From contig JBGTQJ010000011.1 of the NCBI GenBank assembly GCA_041941305.1, forward strand, positions 1 through 64,000: 64,000 bases of DNA, given 5' to 3'. A program made the position numbers and the translations under genes. The DNA is from JANSWP01 sp041941305 (GTDB lineage Bacteria; Bacteroidota; Bacteroidia; Chitinophagales; Saprospiraceae). Of the stretch, positions 45,808-54,086 are shown piece by piece; the stretch's first letter is position 1; each line of letters begins with the position of its first letter. The notes below the pieces were generated by a model. The model searched no databases and was not told where the DNA came from. It saw only the letters and a list, made by a program, of their open reading frames with translations.

Positions 45808-47163
45808 ATGAAGAACTTTTTTTTCCAATCTCTAATCGCTTTTATCCTTTGGACAAGTTGCGCTGGTCCAAAATCTTTTCCTGTTCGGCAAACTGCAACC
45901 GTTGCGCAGCCTTCTTCCCTAAACTCCATCCTTAAAGAATTGCCAAGTCCAAAGGAACCACTCGTAGCAGCCGTGTATAGCTTCAGAGACCAAACTGGAC
46001 AATACAAACCAAGTGAAACAGGGGCTAGTTGGAGTACCGCTGTAACGCAGGGCGCAACCAGCATGCTCATGCGCGCAATGGAAGAAAGTGGCTGGTTTGT
46101 GGTTGTGGAGCGCGAAAATGTAAACAACCTACTCAACGAGCGGAAAATCATTCGCTCCAGCAAACTGCAATATCAAGGAGAACAACAAAAGTCTAATGGA
46201 CAGGTATTGCCGCCACTATTATTTGCGGGTTTGTTGTTGGAAGGGGGCATTATTAGTTATGATGCCAATATTCAGACAGGGGGAGCTGGAGCCCGTTATT
46301 TTGGCACTGGTGGATCTACTCAATTTAGACAAGACCGCGTTACGGTATGCCTTCGGGCGATTGCCACAACAAGTGGGAAAGTGGTCAAAACAGTGTACAC
46401 ATCCAAAACCATCTTGTCCCAAAAAGTAGATGCGGGTGTTTTCAGATTTGTATCTTTTCAAAAATTATTGGAAGCGGAAACTGGTTATACTTACAATGAA
46501 CCAGCAGATTTAGCATTAACAGAGGCGATTGAAAAAGCCTTGGAAGCTTTGGTGGTCGAAGGTTTGGAGGAAAGCCTTTGGCAAGGGCAAGATTCTATTC
46601 AGGTTCAACAAGCAATTCGCAAATACCACCTGGAAAAAGCCCAAATGGAACCTGAACCTTTTGTTTCAAATGATTATGAACCAAATCCATTATTCAAAAT
46701 AGGCATTTCAGCTGTTCAATACCGAGGAGATTATCCGACGGGGATTATCAAACCAGGATTCTATGGCGCTTTCCAATACCCTATAAGCAATCATCTTGCA
46801 ATGGAGTTGGAAGCTGGATGGCAACAATTTGATGCATTGCCCTATTATTCCAGCCATGCACTGCATAGTAATTTAAGTTTTATTTGGCAACTCCCAATAA
46901 AAAAATCTTGGAAACCATATTTGATAGCCAGTTCAGGTTTTCTATTAACAGAGAATTTAGCCGGAGAATTGCTAAAAAAACCAATGTTTACTGGTACACT
47001 GGGTTTAGGTACAGGTTTATTTGTTCCCTTTACTGAAAAAGTAGCTTTGGATTTTAGGTTTCATGCAAGTTATGCGCTTTCAGATAAAACGGATTATGTC
47101 GTTGAAGGGAAATACCCGGATAGCTTTTTTAAGGGGCAGCTTGGGTTAGTTTATCAATTTTAA
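45808..47163 (+). CDS. csgG: Curli secretion channel CsgG with C-terminal barrel-like extension
   Basis: Outer-membrane lipoprotein that forms the nonameric curli export pore. Lipobox WTSCAG, Cys18. The CsgG core (about 45-265) shows VAAVYSFRDQTGQYK, STAVTQGATSMLMRAMEESG, WFVVVERENVNNLLNERKII and ITLxxDRVTVCLR-type strands, as in the family. E. coli CsgG is about 277 residues; this protein has 451. After a linker, residues 294-451 alternate like outer-membrane beta strands (LFKIGISAVQYRGDYP, YGAFQYPISNHLAMELEAGW, LGLGTGLFVPF) and end in QLGLVYQF with a terminal Phe. This looks like a fused small barrel or OmpA-like domain. Confidence 0.93.
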   Translation: MKNFFFQSLIAFILWTSCAGPKSFPVRQTATVAQPSSLNSILKELPSPKEPLVAAVYSFRDQTGQYKPSETGASWSTAVTQGATSMLMRAMEESGWFVVVERENVNNLLNERKIIRSSKLQYQGEQQKSNGQVLPPLLFAGLLLEGGIISYDANIQTGGAGARYFGTGGSTQFRQDRVTVCLRAIATTSGKVVKTVYTSKTILSQKVDAGVFRFVSFQKLLEAETGYTYNEPADLALTEAIEKALEALVVEGLEESLWQGQDSIQVQQAIRKYHLEKAQMEPEPFVSNDYEPNPLFKIGISAVQYRGDYPTGIIKPGFYGAFQYPISNHLAMELEAGWQQFDALPYYSSHALHSNLSFIWQLPIKKSWKPYLIASSGFLLTENLAGELLKKPMFTGTLGLGTGLFVPFTEKVALDFRFHASYALSDKTDYVVEGKYPDSFFKGQLGLVYQF

Positions 47164-47164
47164 C

Positions 47165-47228
47165 GTAGCCGCCCATTTTCATGGGTAGGTTTAAAGACTA
47201 AAGCCTGCCCATTAAAATGGACGGCTAC
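47165..47228. repeat. Imperfect long inverted repeat between csgG and the lipoprotein gene
   Basis: GTAGCCG-c-CCATTTT (47165-47179) pairs with AAAATGG-a-CGGCTAC (about 47214-47228), and inner ATGGG-t-AGG pairs with CCT-g-CCCAT. Arms total about 25 bp with two or three mismatches. It starts 2 nt after the csgG stop and ends 12 nt before the next start. Confidence 0.75.
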
Positions 47229-47240
47229 CATATTAAAATC

Positions 47241-48713
47241 ATGAGAAACTTCATTCTATTTTTAATCACCATTTCCTTCATTGCCTGCAAAGATGATTCC
47301 TTCATCCCAGATATAACAGGAGCCATTGAAGGACAAGTACTGGAAGATGACACATTTGAGCCTATCTCAAATGCCGTAGTCTCAACTGTTCCTGCCAGTG
47401 AAACGGTTTTGACAGACAGTCTTGGATACTTTGTTTTAGAAAATTTACCAGAGGGGAACTTTTCCCTGACGGCTGAAAAAAAAGGTTTTACAAAGGTTTT
47501 TGAAGCAGTGAATGTTGTTGCCGGAGAAGTGATTTCGACAACTGTTTTTTTGAAGAATGATGATTCTAACAACCGTCCACCCAACACACCTGAAAATGTT
47601 TTCCCCATTGAAGGCGCCAATGATATAGCGCTAAATTTAATGTTGGAATGGAGTGCAGCAGATCCCGATTTAGATGATTCTTTAAAATACGACTTATATT
47701 TATTCGAAGATAATTCCAATGACCCAATTCAACTTCTAGAGAACAGCGAAAAGACCCATTTTGAACTCAACAATCTCCACTTTGGGAGTATTTATCGATG
47801 GCAAGTAGCCGTCTCAGATGGTTTTCATGACCCAGTATTTAGTCCGATTTGGACATTTGAGACGATGCCTCTCCCAGACCATCGTTATTTGTGGGTGCGT
47901 AAAGAAGGCAGTTGTACACACATTTTTAGTTCCGATCCATCTCAAAGCTATCTCCAGCTCACTCAATCTGGTGAATGCTGGCGACCACGGCTAAATCCTC
48001 AAAGAAATAAAATTGCATTCCTTGGTTTTGACCAATTGGGTATCCACATTTTCACGATGAATCGAGAGGGGTTGGATTATAAAAAAATTTCAAGCATTCC
48101 ACTTTCTGGGACATTGCCCCAAAACTTAAGCTACTGCTGGGCAGAAGGAGGCTCAAAATTGATTTATCCGAATGACAATAAATTGTATAAAATCAATCAG
48201 GATGGCACTGGCACTGAGCTGATTGCAGCGCTTCCAATAGGACGTCGTTTTGCTGCATGTGACTGGTCGGAGATAACTCAAAAAATTGTAGCAAGAACAG
48301 TGGGACAAGCTTTAATTGAGGGAGAAATATTACTTTTGGATGCAGGTGGTAACCTGGAAGATACTTTATTAAGCAGCCAAACAGGACAGTTGGGGAACCC
48401 ACAGTTTTCTCCTGATGGCAAAAATGTTTTATTCACTGAAGACCTTTCAGGATTTGATTCACCAGATGGTCGTCAACTCGATGCCAGGGTATTTATCATC
48501 AATATCAACACAAAAGAAAAGATAGATTTATCACATGAGAAAACAGTGGGCATGAATGATTTGGATGCCCGATTTTCTCCAAATGGTGGTCAAATCATCT
48601 TCACTTATACGTCTAATGACGGTATCTCTGAACAACAAATCTGGATCATGGATTTAGATGGTGAGCATCGGGAAATGCTTTTTGAAAATGCAAAAATGAT
48701 TGATTGGAAATAG
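47241..48713 (+). CDS. Lipoprotein with carboxypeptidase-regulatory-like, FN3-like and TolB-type propeller domains
   Basis: 490-residue lipoprotein. The ATG at 47241 gives lipobox FIACKDD (Cys16); an in-frame start at 47217 lacks a signal. Residues about 30-105 are a CarboxypepD_reg-like fold (IEGQVLEDDTFEPISNAVVS, LPEGNFSLTAEKKGF). Residues about 110-205 are FN3-like (LMLEWSAADPDLDDSLKYDL). About 215-490 are WD40-like/TolB blades (NPQFSPDGKNVLFT, DARFSPNGGQIIFTY, WIMDLDGEHREMLF). It probably sits on the outer membrane between the csg genes and the kinase, which it overlaps by 14 nt. It may be a ligand-binding partner of that sensor or an envelope monitor (inference). Confidence 0.85.
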   Translation: MRNFILFLITISFIACKDDSFIPDITGAIEGQVLEDDTFEPISNAVVSTVPASETVLTDSLGYFVLENLPEGNFSLTAEKKGFTKVFEAVNVVAGEVISTTVFLKNDDSNNRPPNTPENVFPIEGANDIALNLMLEWSAADPDLDDSLKYDLYLFEDNSNDPIQLLENSEKTHFELNNLHFGSIYRWQVAVSDGFHDPVFSPIWTFETMPLPDHRYLWVRKEGSCTHIFSSDPSQSYLQLTQSGECWRPRLNPQRNKIAFLGFDQLGIHIFTMNREGLDYKKISSIPLSGTLPQNLSYCWAEGGSKLIYPNDNKLYKINQDGTGTELIAALPIGRRFAACDWSEITQKIVARTVGQALIEGEILLLDAGGNLEDTLLSSQTGQLGNPQFSPDGKNVLFTEDLSGFDSPDGRQLDARVFIININTKEKIDLSHEKTVGMNDLDARFSPNGGQIIFTYTSNDGISEQQIWIMDLDGEHREMLFENAKMIDWK

Positions 48714-51700
48714 TAAAAATTTACGCAATGAAGTGAAGTACCCCAATCAAAAAATATCAATTTTACTCCTTTGGGTTTTCATACTTTTGGGAAATCCTTT
48801 TGGTGTATTTGGGCAAGAACAAACTTATGTTCATGATGTCTTAACGGTAAAAGATGGTTTGTCTTCCAACTCTTGTCGAAGTGTTTTACAAGGCCCAAGA
48901 GGGTTCCTTTGGATTGGCACCGAGCAAGGTTTGAATCGTTATGACGGACATGAAATCAAAGTTTTTCAACATGATCCAAAAGATAGTCTCAGCCTTTCTT
49001 CAAACCGAATCTCGCACATGGTTTTCAGTGAAGATTCCTTGTTATGGATTGGCACAATGGATTTTGTTTTGCATTGCTTTGACCCTGCTACCGAAAAATT
49101 TATAAGGTATCCAATGCCTGTCAAAAACGCTCGATTTTCTTCTGATATAACAAGCATGATGGCTGAAGAAAATAAAAGAATCTGGATAGGTTTTCGCGGA
49201 GGTTTGGTTTGTTTGGAACGTGCAACAAATGAGCTTCAATATATTAAGCCTTCCAACCATTTGGATTATCCCCCTCCATTTAATTCCCGATTTAACTCTG
49301 CCCTTTGTTTTTCAGAAGACCCTTTTGACTCAGCTTGGTTGCTGGTGGGAACTTATAGGGGTTTTTATAGAATCCATAGAGCGACAAAAGAAGTTATTTT
49401 TCCTCCAAAACATATTTTTAAAAAGACAGAAAGCTGGATGATTCGAGACATCCTTATAGAAGCAGGTCATCTGTGGGTCTCTACCAACTATAGATATATT
49501 AGAAAAATAAACATAGAAACAGGTAGCTATATCTCCTATCCTTATCCTGAAAATCACGAGTTCACAACTCATCATATTTTTCCAGTGGACGAATCTTCTT
49601 TTTTAGTCGGTACAAGAGAAGGAGGAATGGGTGTATTTAATAAAAAAACTGGAATATCTTATTTTCGAAAAGAGCGAAATCTACCAGAAAAAGGCATTAA
49701 CTCACATGCAGTTCATGAATTTTTTCAAGACAAAAATGGAACAATTTGGGTAGCTACTGATGATGGAATTCATTATTATAAACCCTCCAGATTATCTGTC
49801 AATCATTTTATCTGTGATTTGACAGCTCAGGAGTTAAATGATAAAGAAAGAGAGCTAAGGACTGAGGGAATTGTTTGGTTGCCTGAAACGAAGACTTATA
49901 TCGTGGGAACTATAAAAGGAGATTTGTTTTGGATAAACGAATCAGGGGAATCTCTTGTAAAAACCACTCTGACTACCACCAAAAACTGGATTGCCCCTCA
50001 CATCAATAGTTTACACTTAACAGAAGACAGAGTTTGGATCGGAGCAGGAAATTATGATGGTTTAAAGTACATCCCAAGAAACAGTAAAGAAATTCATCAT
50101 TTCCGTCATTCTTTAATCGATAGCAATTCTGTAATCATTATTAAAAATGACAATAAGGGATTTTTAGTATTTAACACTTACCCGCCAAGTCGAATATATT
50201 TTTTGAACCTTCAGGATTTAAGTGTAAAGTATTATTCCTTTGATGATAGAGATGACTCATACATTTTAGATGTTGGGTGGTTTATTGATTATGCCATTGA
50301 TTCGAAAGGAGATTTATGGTTGACTACCCGGATTGGTTTGGTGTATTTTAATCGTACCTCCGAAGAAGCTATACTTTTTTCAGAATCGGAAGACTCGCCA
50401 GTTCAATTGGCAAGCTCCAGTCCATTTAAAGTAGAAGTTGATAAAAATGATGTTGTTTGGATTGGACATACAGCAATGGGTCTTGAATCTTTGCACCGAA
50501 CTTCAGAGGGCACGTTTATCACCAAGAGCTACCGTTACAGCGATCAAATTTCAAAGGATCAAATTTATGACCTTGAAGTTGATAGTAACAATAATCTATG
50601 GATTACACATCCTCTTGGTTTAACTCATTTTGACACAGAAAAACAAGTTTTTCAACTGTTTAAACCAGAAGATGGTTTATTAACTCATGGTTTCGTATCC
50701 AAGGTAATTCAAAACAATAAATTGATTTTAGGCGGACCTGGACTTTTTTCAGTTCTCAATGGTTCTACACTTACAGCGGATTCTATTACTCCAAATGTCA
50801 TTTTTTCGGGTATCTCCCTATTTGAAAAGCCTTTGAAACCACTTGCCGAATTGGATCCCTCCAAAGGACTCAAATTAAATCACGATGAAAACTATTTTAC
50901 CCTCCAATTTGCTACGCCTGCATTCATTGGAGAAGGAAAACACTATTACAGATACCAATTGGAAGGCTATGATGACAATTGGCATTATTGTCAAAATGGA
51001 AAAGCGCCCTATACTAATGTAACACCTGGAAACTATACTTTTAAAGTTCAAGCAAGTAAAGAGGATAACAACTGGAATGATCAAATTACAATGCTCCCAA
51101 TTCAGATTATTCCAGCTTTCTGGCAAACCTTATGGTTCAAAGCATTATTATTTCTTCTATTTATTAGTGGTGGGATTTCTTTTGGCTTATGGCGAATTCG
51201 ACAAGTCAAAGAAAAAGAACGCTTAAAAGCAGAGTTTGAAAGACAACTTTTGGAGGTTGAAATGTCTGCGCTTCGGGCTCAAATGAATCCTCACTTCATT
51301 TTCAATTCTCTAAACAGCATCAAGAACTTTATTATCCAAAATGAGCCCCGCATGGCTTCCCGATATTTGACAAAATTTTCTCAACTCATGCGCCTTATTT
51401 TGAATAATTCAAAAAATCCAACTGTCCGACTCGAAGATGAATTGAAAGCCCTCGATTTGTATTGCCAACTGGAAAATATGCGTTTTGAAAATAAATTTGA
51501 ATACACTATTGAAGTTTCAGAAAATGTCGATTCTGAGTTTATTGAAATTCCTCCTTTGATTTTACAACCCTATGTAGAAAATGCTATATGGCATGGCTTG
51601 ATGAATAAGGAGACAAAAGGGAAATTGGAAATTCGAGTACAACAACAAAATGGAGATTTGCAAATAGTCGTGCAAGACGATGGGATCGGGCGGGAAAAAG

Positions 51701-51882
51701 CGATGGAAATAAAGAACCTGTCAGCACTCAAGCGAAAATCAATGGGCATGCAAATTACCTCTGAACGGTTGGATTTGATAAACGAACGAAATAAAGGAAA
51801 AGCATTTGTCAAAATTATTGATCTGAAAAATGAGTCAGGAGAGGCAATCGGAACAAAAGTAAAAATTAGTATTCCCGTTTAA
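48700..51882 (+). CDS. LytS-type sensor histidine kinase with Reg_prop propeller
   Basis: 1060-residue membrane sensor kinase. Signal helix near residues 18-38 (ISILLLWVFILLG). About 13 Reg_prop blades form two periplasmic propellers (to about 700; SVLQGPRGFLWIGTEQGLNR). A Y_Y_Y domain follows (YRYQLEGYDDNWHYCQNG), a membrane helix (about 810-830), and a His_kinase domain with phosphoacceptor His in MNPHFIFNSLNSIKNFI. The HATPase has NAIWHGLMNKE and DDGIGREKA. This LytS class pairs with LytTR regulators, and one is encoded next. It overlaps the preceding lipoprotein gene by 14 nt, which implies co-translation. Confidence 0.94.
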   Translation: MIGNSKNLRNEVKYPNQKISILLLWVFILLGNPFGVFGQEQTYVHDVLTVKDGLSSNSCRSVLQGPRGFLWIGTEQGLNRYDGHEIKVFQHDPKDSLSLSSNRISHMVFSEDSLLWIGTMDFVLHCFDPATEKFIRYPMPVKNARFSSDITSMMAEENKRIWIGFRGGLVCLERATNELQYIKPSNHLDYPPPFNSRFNSALCFSEDPFDSAWLLVGTYRGFYRIHRATKEVIFPPKHIFKKTESWMIRDILIEAGHLWVSTNYRYIRKINIETGSYISYPYPENHEFTTHHIFPVDESSFLVGTREGGMGVFNKKTGISYFRKERNLPEKGINSHAVHEFFQDKNGTIWVATDDGIHYYKPSRLSVNHFICDLTAQELNDKERELRTEGIVWLPETKTYIVGTIKGDLFWINESGESLVKTTLTTTKNWIAPHINSLHLTEDRVWIGAGNYDGLKYIPRNSKEIHHFRHSLIDSNSVIIIKNDNKGFLVFNTYPPSRIYFLNLQDLSVKYYSFDDRDDSYILDVGWFIDYAIDSKGDLWLTTRIGLVYFNRTSEEAILFSESEDSPVQLASSSPFKVEVDKNDVVWIGHTAMGLESLHRTSEGTFITKSYRYSDQISKDQIYDLEVDSNNNLWITHPLGLTHFDTEKQVFQLFKPEDGLLTHGFVSKVIQNNKLILGGPGLFSVLNGSTLTADSITPNVIFSGISLFEKPLKPLAELDPSKGLKLNHDENYFTLQFATPAFIGEGKHYYRYQLEGYDDNWHYCQNGKAPYTNVTPGNYTFKVQASKEDNNWNDQITMLPIQIIPAFWQTLWFKALLFLLFISGGISFGLWRIRQVKEKERLKAEFERQLLEVEMSALRAQMNPHFIFNSLNSIKNFIIQNEPRMASRYLTKFSQLMRLILNNSKNPTVRLEDELKALDLYCQLENMRFENKFEYTIEVSENVDSEFIEIPPLILQPYVENAIWHGLMNKETKGKLEIRVQQQNGDLQIVVQDDGIGREKAMEIKNLSALKRKSMGMQITSERLDLINERNKGKAFVKIIDLKNESGEAIGTKVKISIPV

Positions 51883-51890
51883 CTGAGTAT

Positions 51891-51960
51891 TGGTTTGCTG
51901 GTTACTAATTGCTGGGAAGCTAGTAGCCAGCAAACCAGCAACCAGTTAACCAGCAAACCA
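51891..51960. repeat. Inverted repeat between the kinase and regulator genes
   Basis: Perfect 14-bp arms TGGTTTGCTGGTTA (51891-51904) and its complement (51947-51960). The inner sequence adds further CCAGCAAACC direct copies (about 51927 and 51951). It ends 6 nt before the regulator start. It could lower regulator level relative to the kinase. Confidence 0.75.
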
Positions 51961-51965
51961 GACAT

Positions 51966-52709
51966 ATGAAAATCAAAACCATCATTATCGACGACGAAAA
52001 GGCAAGCATTTCTGCCCTTAAATGGGAATTGGAAAACTTCGGAGATGATATTGAAATCATTGGCAGCTACCACCAGCCAAAGGAAGGATTAAAGGCCATC
52101 AAAGAAAAGAATCCAGATTTGGTTTTTCTGGATATTGAGATGCCTGGCATGAATGGATTTGAATTATTAAAGAATGTAACTAATATCAATTTTGATTTGA
52201 TTTTTGTAACGGCCTATGATCAATTTGCAATTAAGGCATTCAAAGTATGTGCACTTGATTATTTATTGAAACCAGTAGATGAAGACGATTTAAAAATAGC
52301 CATAGAAAAAGTAAAGGAGCGAAAAACGACCCCTGTTTCCCAGTTGCAATTGGAACATCTTTTTGAGAATCTTCGCAACCAGATGGATGATTTTGAAACC
52401 ATCGCTTTACCCACTATGGAAGGGTTGGAATTTGTAGAAATTGATGATATTATCTACTGCGAGTCAGATAGCAATTACACAAATATCTTCATGAAAAATG
52501 ATGATAGGTTACTCGTCTCCAAAACATTAAAAGACATTGAACAAACCATCAATTGTCGTCATTTTTCAAGAGTGCATCACTCCTTTTTAGTCAATCTGAA
52601 ATTTGCAAAAAAATACATCAAAGGGAAAGGGGGGCTTTTGGTATTAAAAAATGGTAAAAACATCCCTGTCTCCAGAACGAAGAAGGAAGAATTATTGAAC
52701 TTGTTTTGA
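51966..52709 (+). CDS. LytTR family response regulator
   Basis: 247-residue DNA-binding response regulator. The receiver domain (1-120) has the acidic pair DDE at 9-11, phosphoacceptor Asp56 in LVFLDIEMPGMNG and the Lys of YLLKPVDEDDL. The LytTR domain (about 140-245) shows IDDIIYCESDSNYTNIF, FSRVHHSFLVNLKFAKKY and IPVSRTKKEELL. LytTR proteins bind pairs of about 9-bp direct repeats with a period near 21 bp, the spacing seen upstream of both large curlin genes. Cognate to the preceding LytS-type kinase. Its 3' end overlaps the convergent ligase gene by 18 nt. Confidence 0.95.
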   Translation: MKIKTIIIDDEKASISALKWELENFGDDIEIIGSYHQPKEGLKAIKEKNPDLVFLDIEMPGMNGFELLKNVTNINFDLIFVTAYDQFAIKAFKVCALDYLLKPVDEDDLKIAIEKVKERKTTPVSQLQLEHLFENLRNQMDDFETIALPTMEGLEFVEIDDIIYCESDSNYTNIFMKNDDRLLVSKTLKDIEQTINCRHFSRVHHSFLVNLKFAKKYIKGKGGLLVLKNGKNIPVSRTKKEELLNLF

Positions 52710-54068
52710 GTTATTTCCTGGAAGGAAAGCCAATGCAGCTATTAAAACCCAATAATGTCTAAAGTTCATGACATCTGTGGCAATTGCCTCAATTGCGATA
52801 TAAAAAAAACAAGCTGCCAACCCTATTGCCAAAGCCTTATTTTCGGGAGAGTCCTCATTCAACACCCGCTTTAATTTCTTAAATATTGTAAAACATAAAA
52901 CCACCAACGCGAAAAGCCCAAAAACTCCCAATTCGCCAAAAGCACCAAAATAAGTTGAGTGAGGATCATAATTTGTAAAAAACCCGGGGTATTTACCTTC
53001 GTCTTTCAATTTCCCAACAAATTCATTTTGCCCACCAGGACCTACACCAAATGGAATATTTCTACATCCCGCTGTTAAGGAGCTTTTCTTATTTATCCAG
53101 TAATTGGTAGCAATAAAATATTTGCCTTGAATTTCAGCAAAAGCCTGGTCATCTGTATAGGCTTTTTGTGTCAATGCCTCCCAATCAATTTTTTCTTTAT
53201 CAAAAATGGCGATGTGGGTACCGAAATTGAAAAACAGGAAAAAAAGGAGTATTCCCATCCAACCGACAGACACGAAGTTAGGAGGCAACTTGCCTGTCCC
53301 TTTGGGGAAGTTGCCTCCTAACTTGGAACTGAAAAGAGAAATAAATATTAAAGCCATCGCCAAGACCACCAAGGTTTTTGAAAAGGTCAAAATGCCTCCC
53401 AAAAACAAAATCGCTAGAAGCCACCAATCTCTTTTTTGAATTTTAATTTTGAAAATCATTTCCGAAGACTTTAACAAAATGCAAATCGCGAGAATACTCA
53501 TCAGCATGTTTGGATTGGTCGTGAAACCTTTGGCTCTACCGATGTAACCAAAATACGGATAGTAGGTCGTTGAAGCATTTGCCAATTGGGTATGTATTCC
53601 GTATTGGGTCAAAATCCAGCCAAGGATTCCAAGAATGGCTGCAAGTGTTCCACTAATTGGAAGCCAATGAAAAAGTACTTTTTTTGCATCCAATATTTTT
53701 CCCCAAAAAGACCTATTAAAAATCAGGAATAGCGTTATTAGATAAATCAATCCTGCAAATTCAAACCAAGATTTGAAGTTATTACTAAATAAACAGGAGA
53801 GTAGAACTGCCAGGGTGTAGAAAAGAATTGAGCTCAATAAGTAGCTCCGGTCGCTGACCGGAGGATAGAATTTCTCAGGTCGGCGACCGGAGCTACTTGC
53901 TATAATTCCCAAAATCATCAAAAAAATCACCTCGGGTGGCTGTATCTTTGAGCCTACAATTGGCAAATCAAAAACAGCCAAAAATCCAAGCGACAAAATA
54001 TATCCAATTAGCAGTGTTGGAAGTACTCGCTTGTCAAACTCGTGCCTAAATAATCCGTTTTTAATCAT
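52692..54068 (-). CDS. O-antigen ligase/polymerase family membrane protein
   Basis: 458-residue polytopic protein (about 11-12 helices) of the Wzy_C/O-antigen ligase superfamily, which joins polysaccharide to lipid A or polymerises repeat units on the outer face of the inner membrane. The family region is the large periplasmic loop (about 275-385, CRNIPFGVGPGGQNEFVG, YDPHSTYFGAFGELGVFG). Two hydrophilic inserts are encoded by palindromic DNA: residues 57-78 (SSSGRRPEKFYPPVSDRS) and 249-265 (KLGGNFPKGTGKLPPNF). Both fall between membrane helices. The start is only 18 bp from the divergent GT4 start. Confidence 0.85.
   Translation of the reverse strand: MIKNGLFRHEFDKRVLPTLLIGYILSLGFLAVFDLPIVGSKIQPPEVIFLMILGIIASSSGRRPEKFYPPVSDRSYLLSSILFYTLAVLLSCLFSNNFKSWFEFAGLIYLITLFLIFNRSFWGKILDAKKVLFHWLPISGTLAAILGILGWILTQYGIHTQLANASTTYYPYFGYIGRAKGFTTNPNMLMSILAICILLKSSEMIFKIKIQKRDWWLLAILFLGGILTFSKTLVVLAMALIFISLFSSKLGGNFPKGTGKLPPNFVSVGWMGILLFFLFFNFGTHIAIFDKEKIDWEALTQKAYTDDQAFAEIQGKYFIATNYWINKKSSLTAGCRNIPFGVGPGGQNEFVGKLKDEGKYPGFFTNYDPHSTYFGAFGELGVFGLFALVVLCFTIFKKLKRVLNEDSPENKALAIGLAACFFYIAIEAIATDVMNFRHYWVLIAALAFLPGNNSKQVQ
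53277..53322 (-). repeat. In-frame 46-bp palindromic element, copy in the ligase gene
   Basis: Perfect 15-bp arms GTTAGGAGGCAACTT and its complement around a 16-nt centre with CCCTTTGGGG. It lies wholly inside the ligase coding sequence and keeps the frame, encoding residues about 249-264 (LGGNFPKGTGKLPPN). Read on the coding strand it matches the element at 54578-54623 at 42 of 46 bases, in the same orientation and the same reading frame. Confidence 0.92.
53839..53898 (-). repeat. In-frame 60-bp palindromic element in the ligase gene
   Basis: 16-bp perfect arms AAGTAGCTCCGGTCGC (53839-53854) and its complement (53883-53898). Next to the left arm there is an inner self-pairing CCGGTCgctGACCGG. 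The unit is exactly 60 bp, or 20 codons, and encodes about residues 57-77 (SSSGRRPEKFYPPVSDRSYL). It is much more GC-rich than the flanking gene. Unrelated in sequence to the 46-bp element. Confidence 0.85.
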
Positions 54069-54086
54069 TCTTAAATCGCAAAAATA

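Noticed and set aside
47225..47719. 164-codon minus-strand frame opposite the lipoprotein gene
   Set aside because: Fully antisense to a gene with lipobox and recognisable domains; no independent support. Likewise the 139-codon frame at 45744-46163 opposite csgG and the 149-codon frame at 2895-3344 opposite secA.
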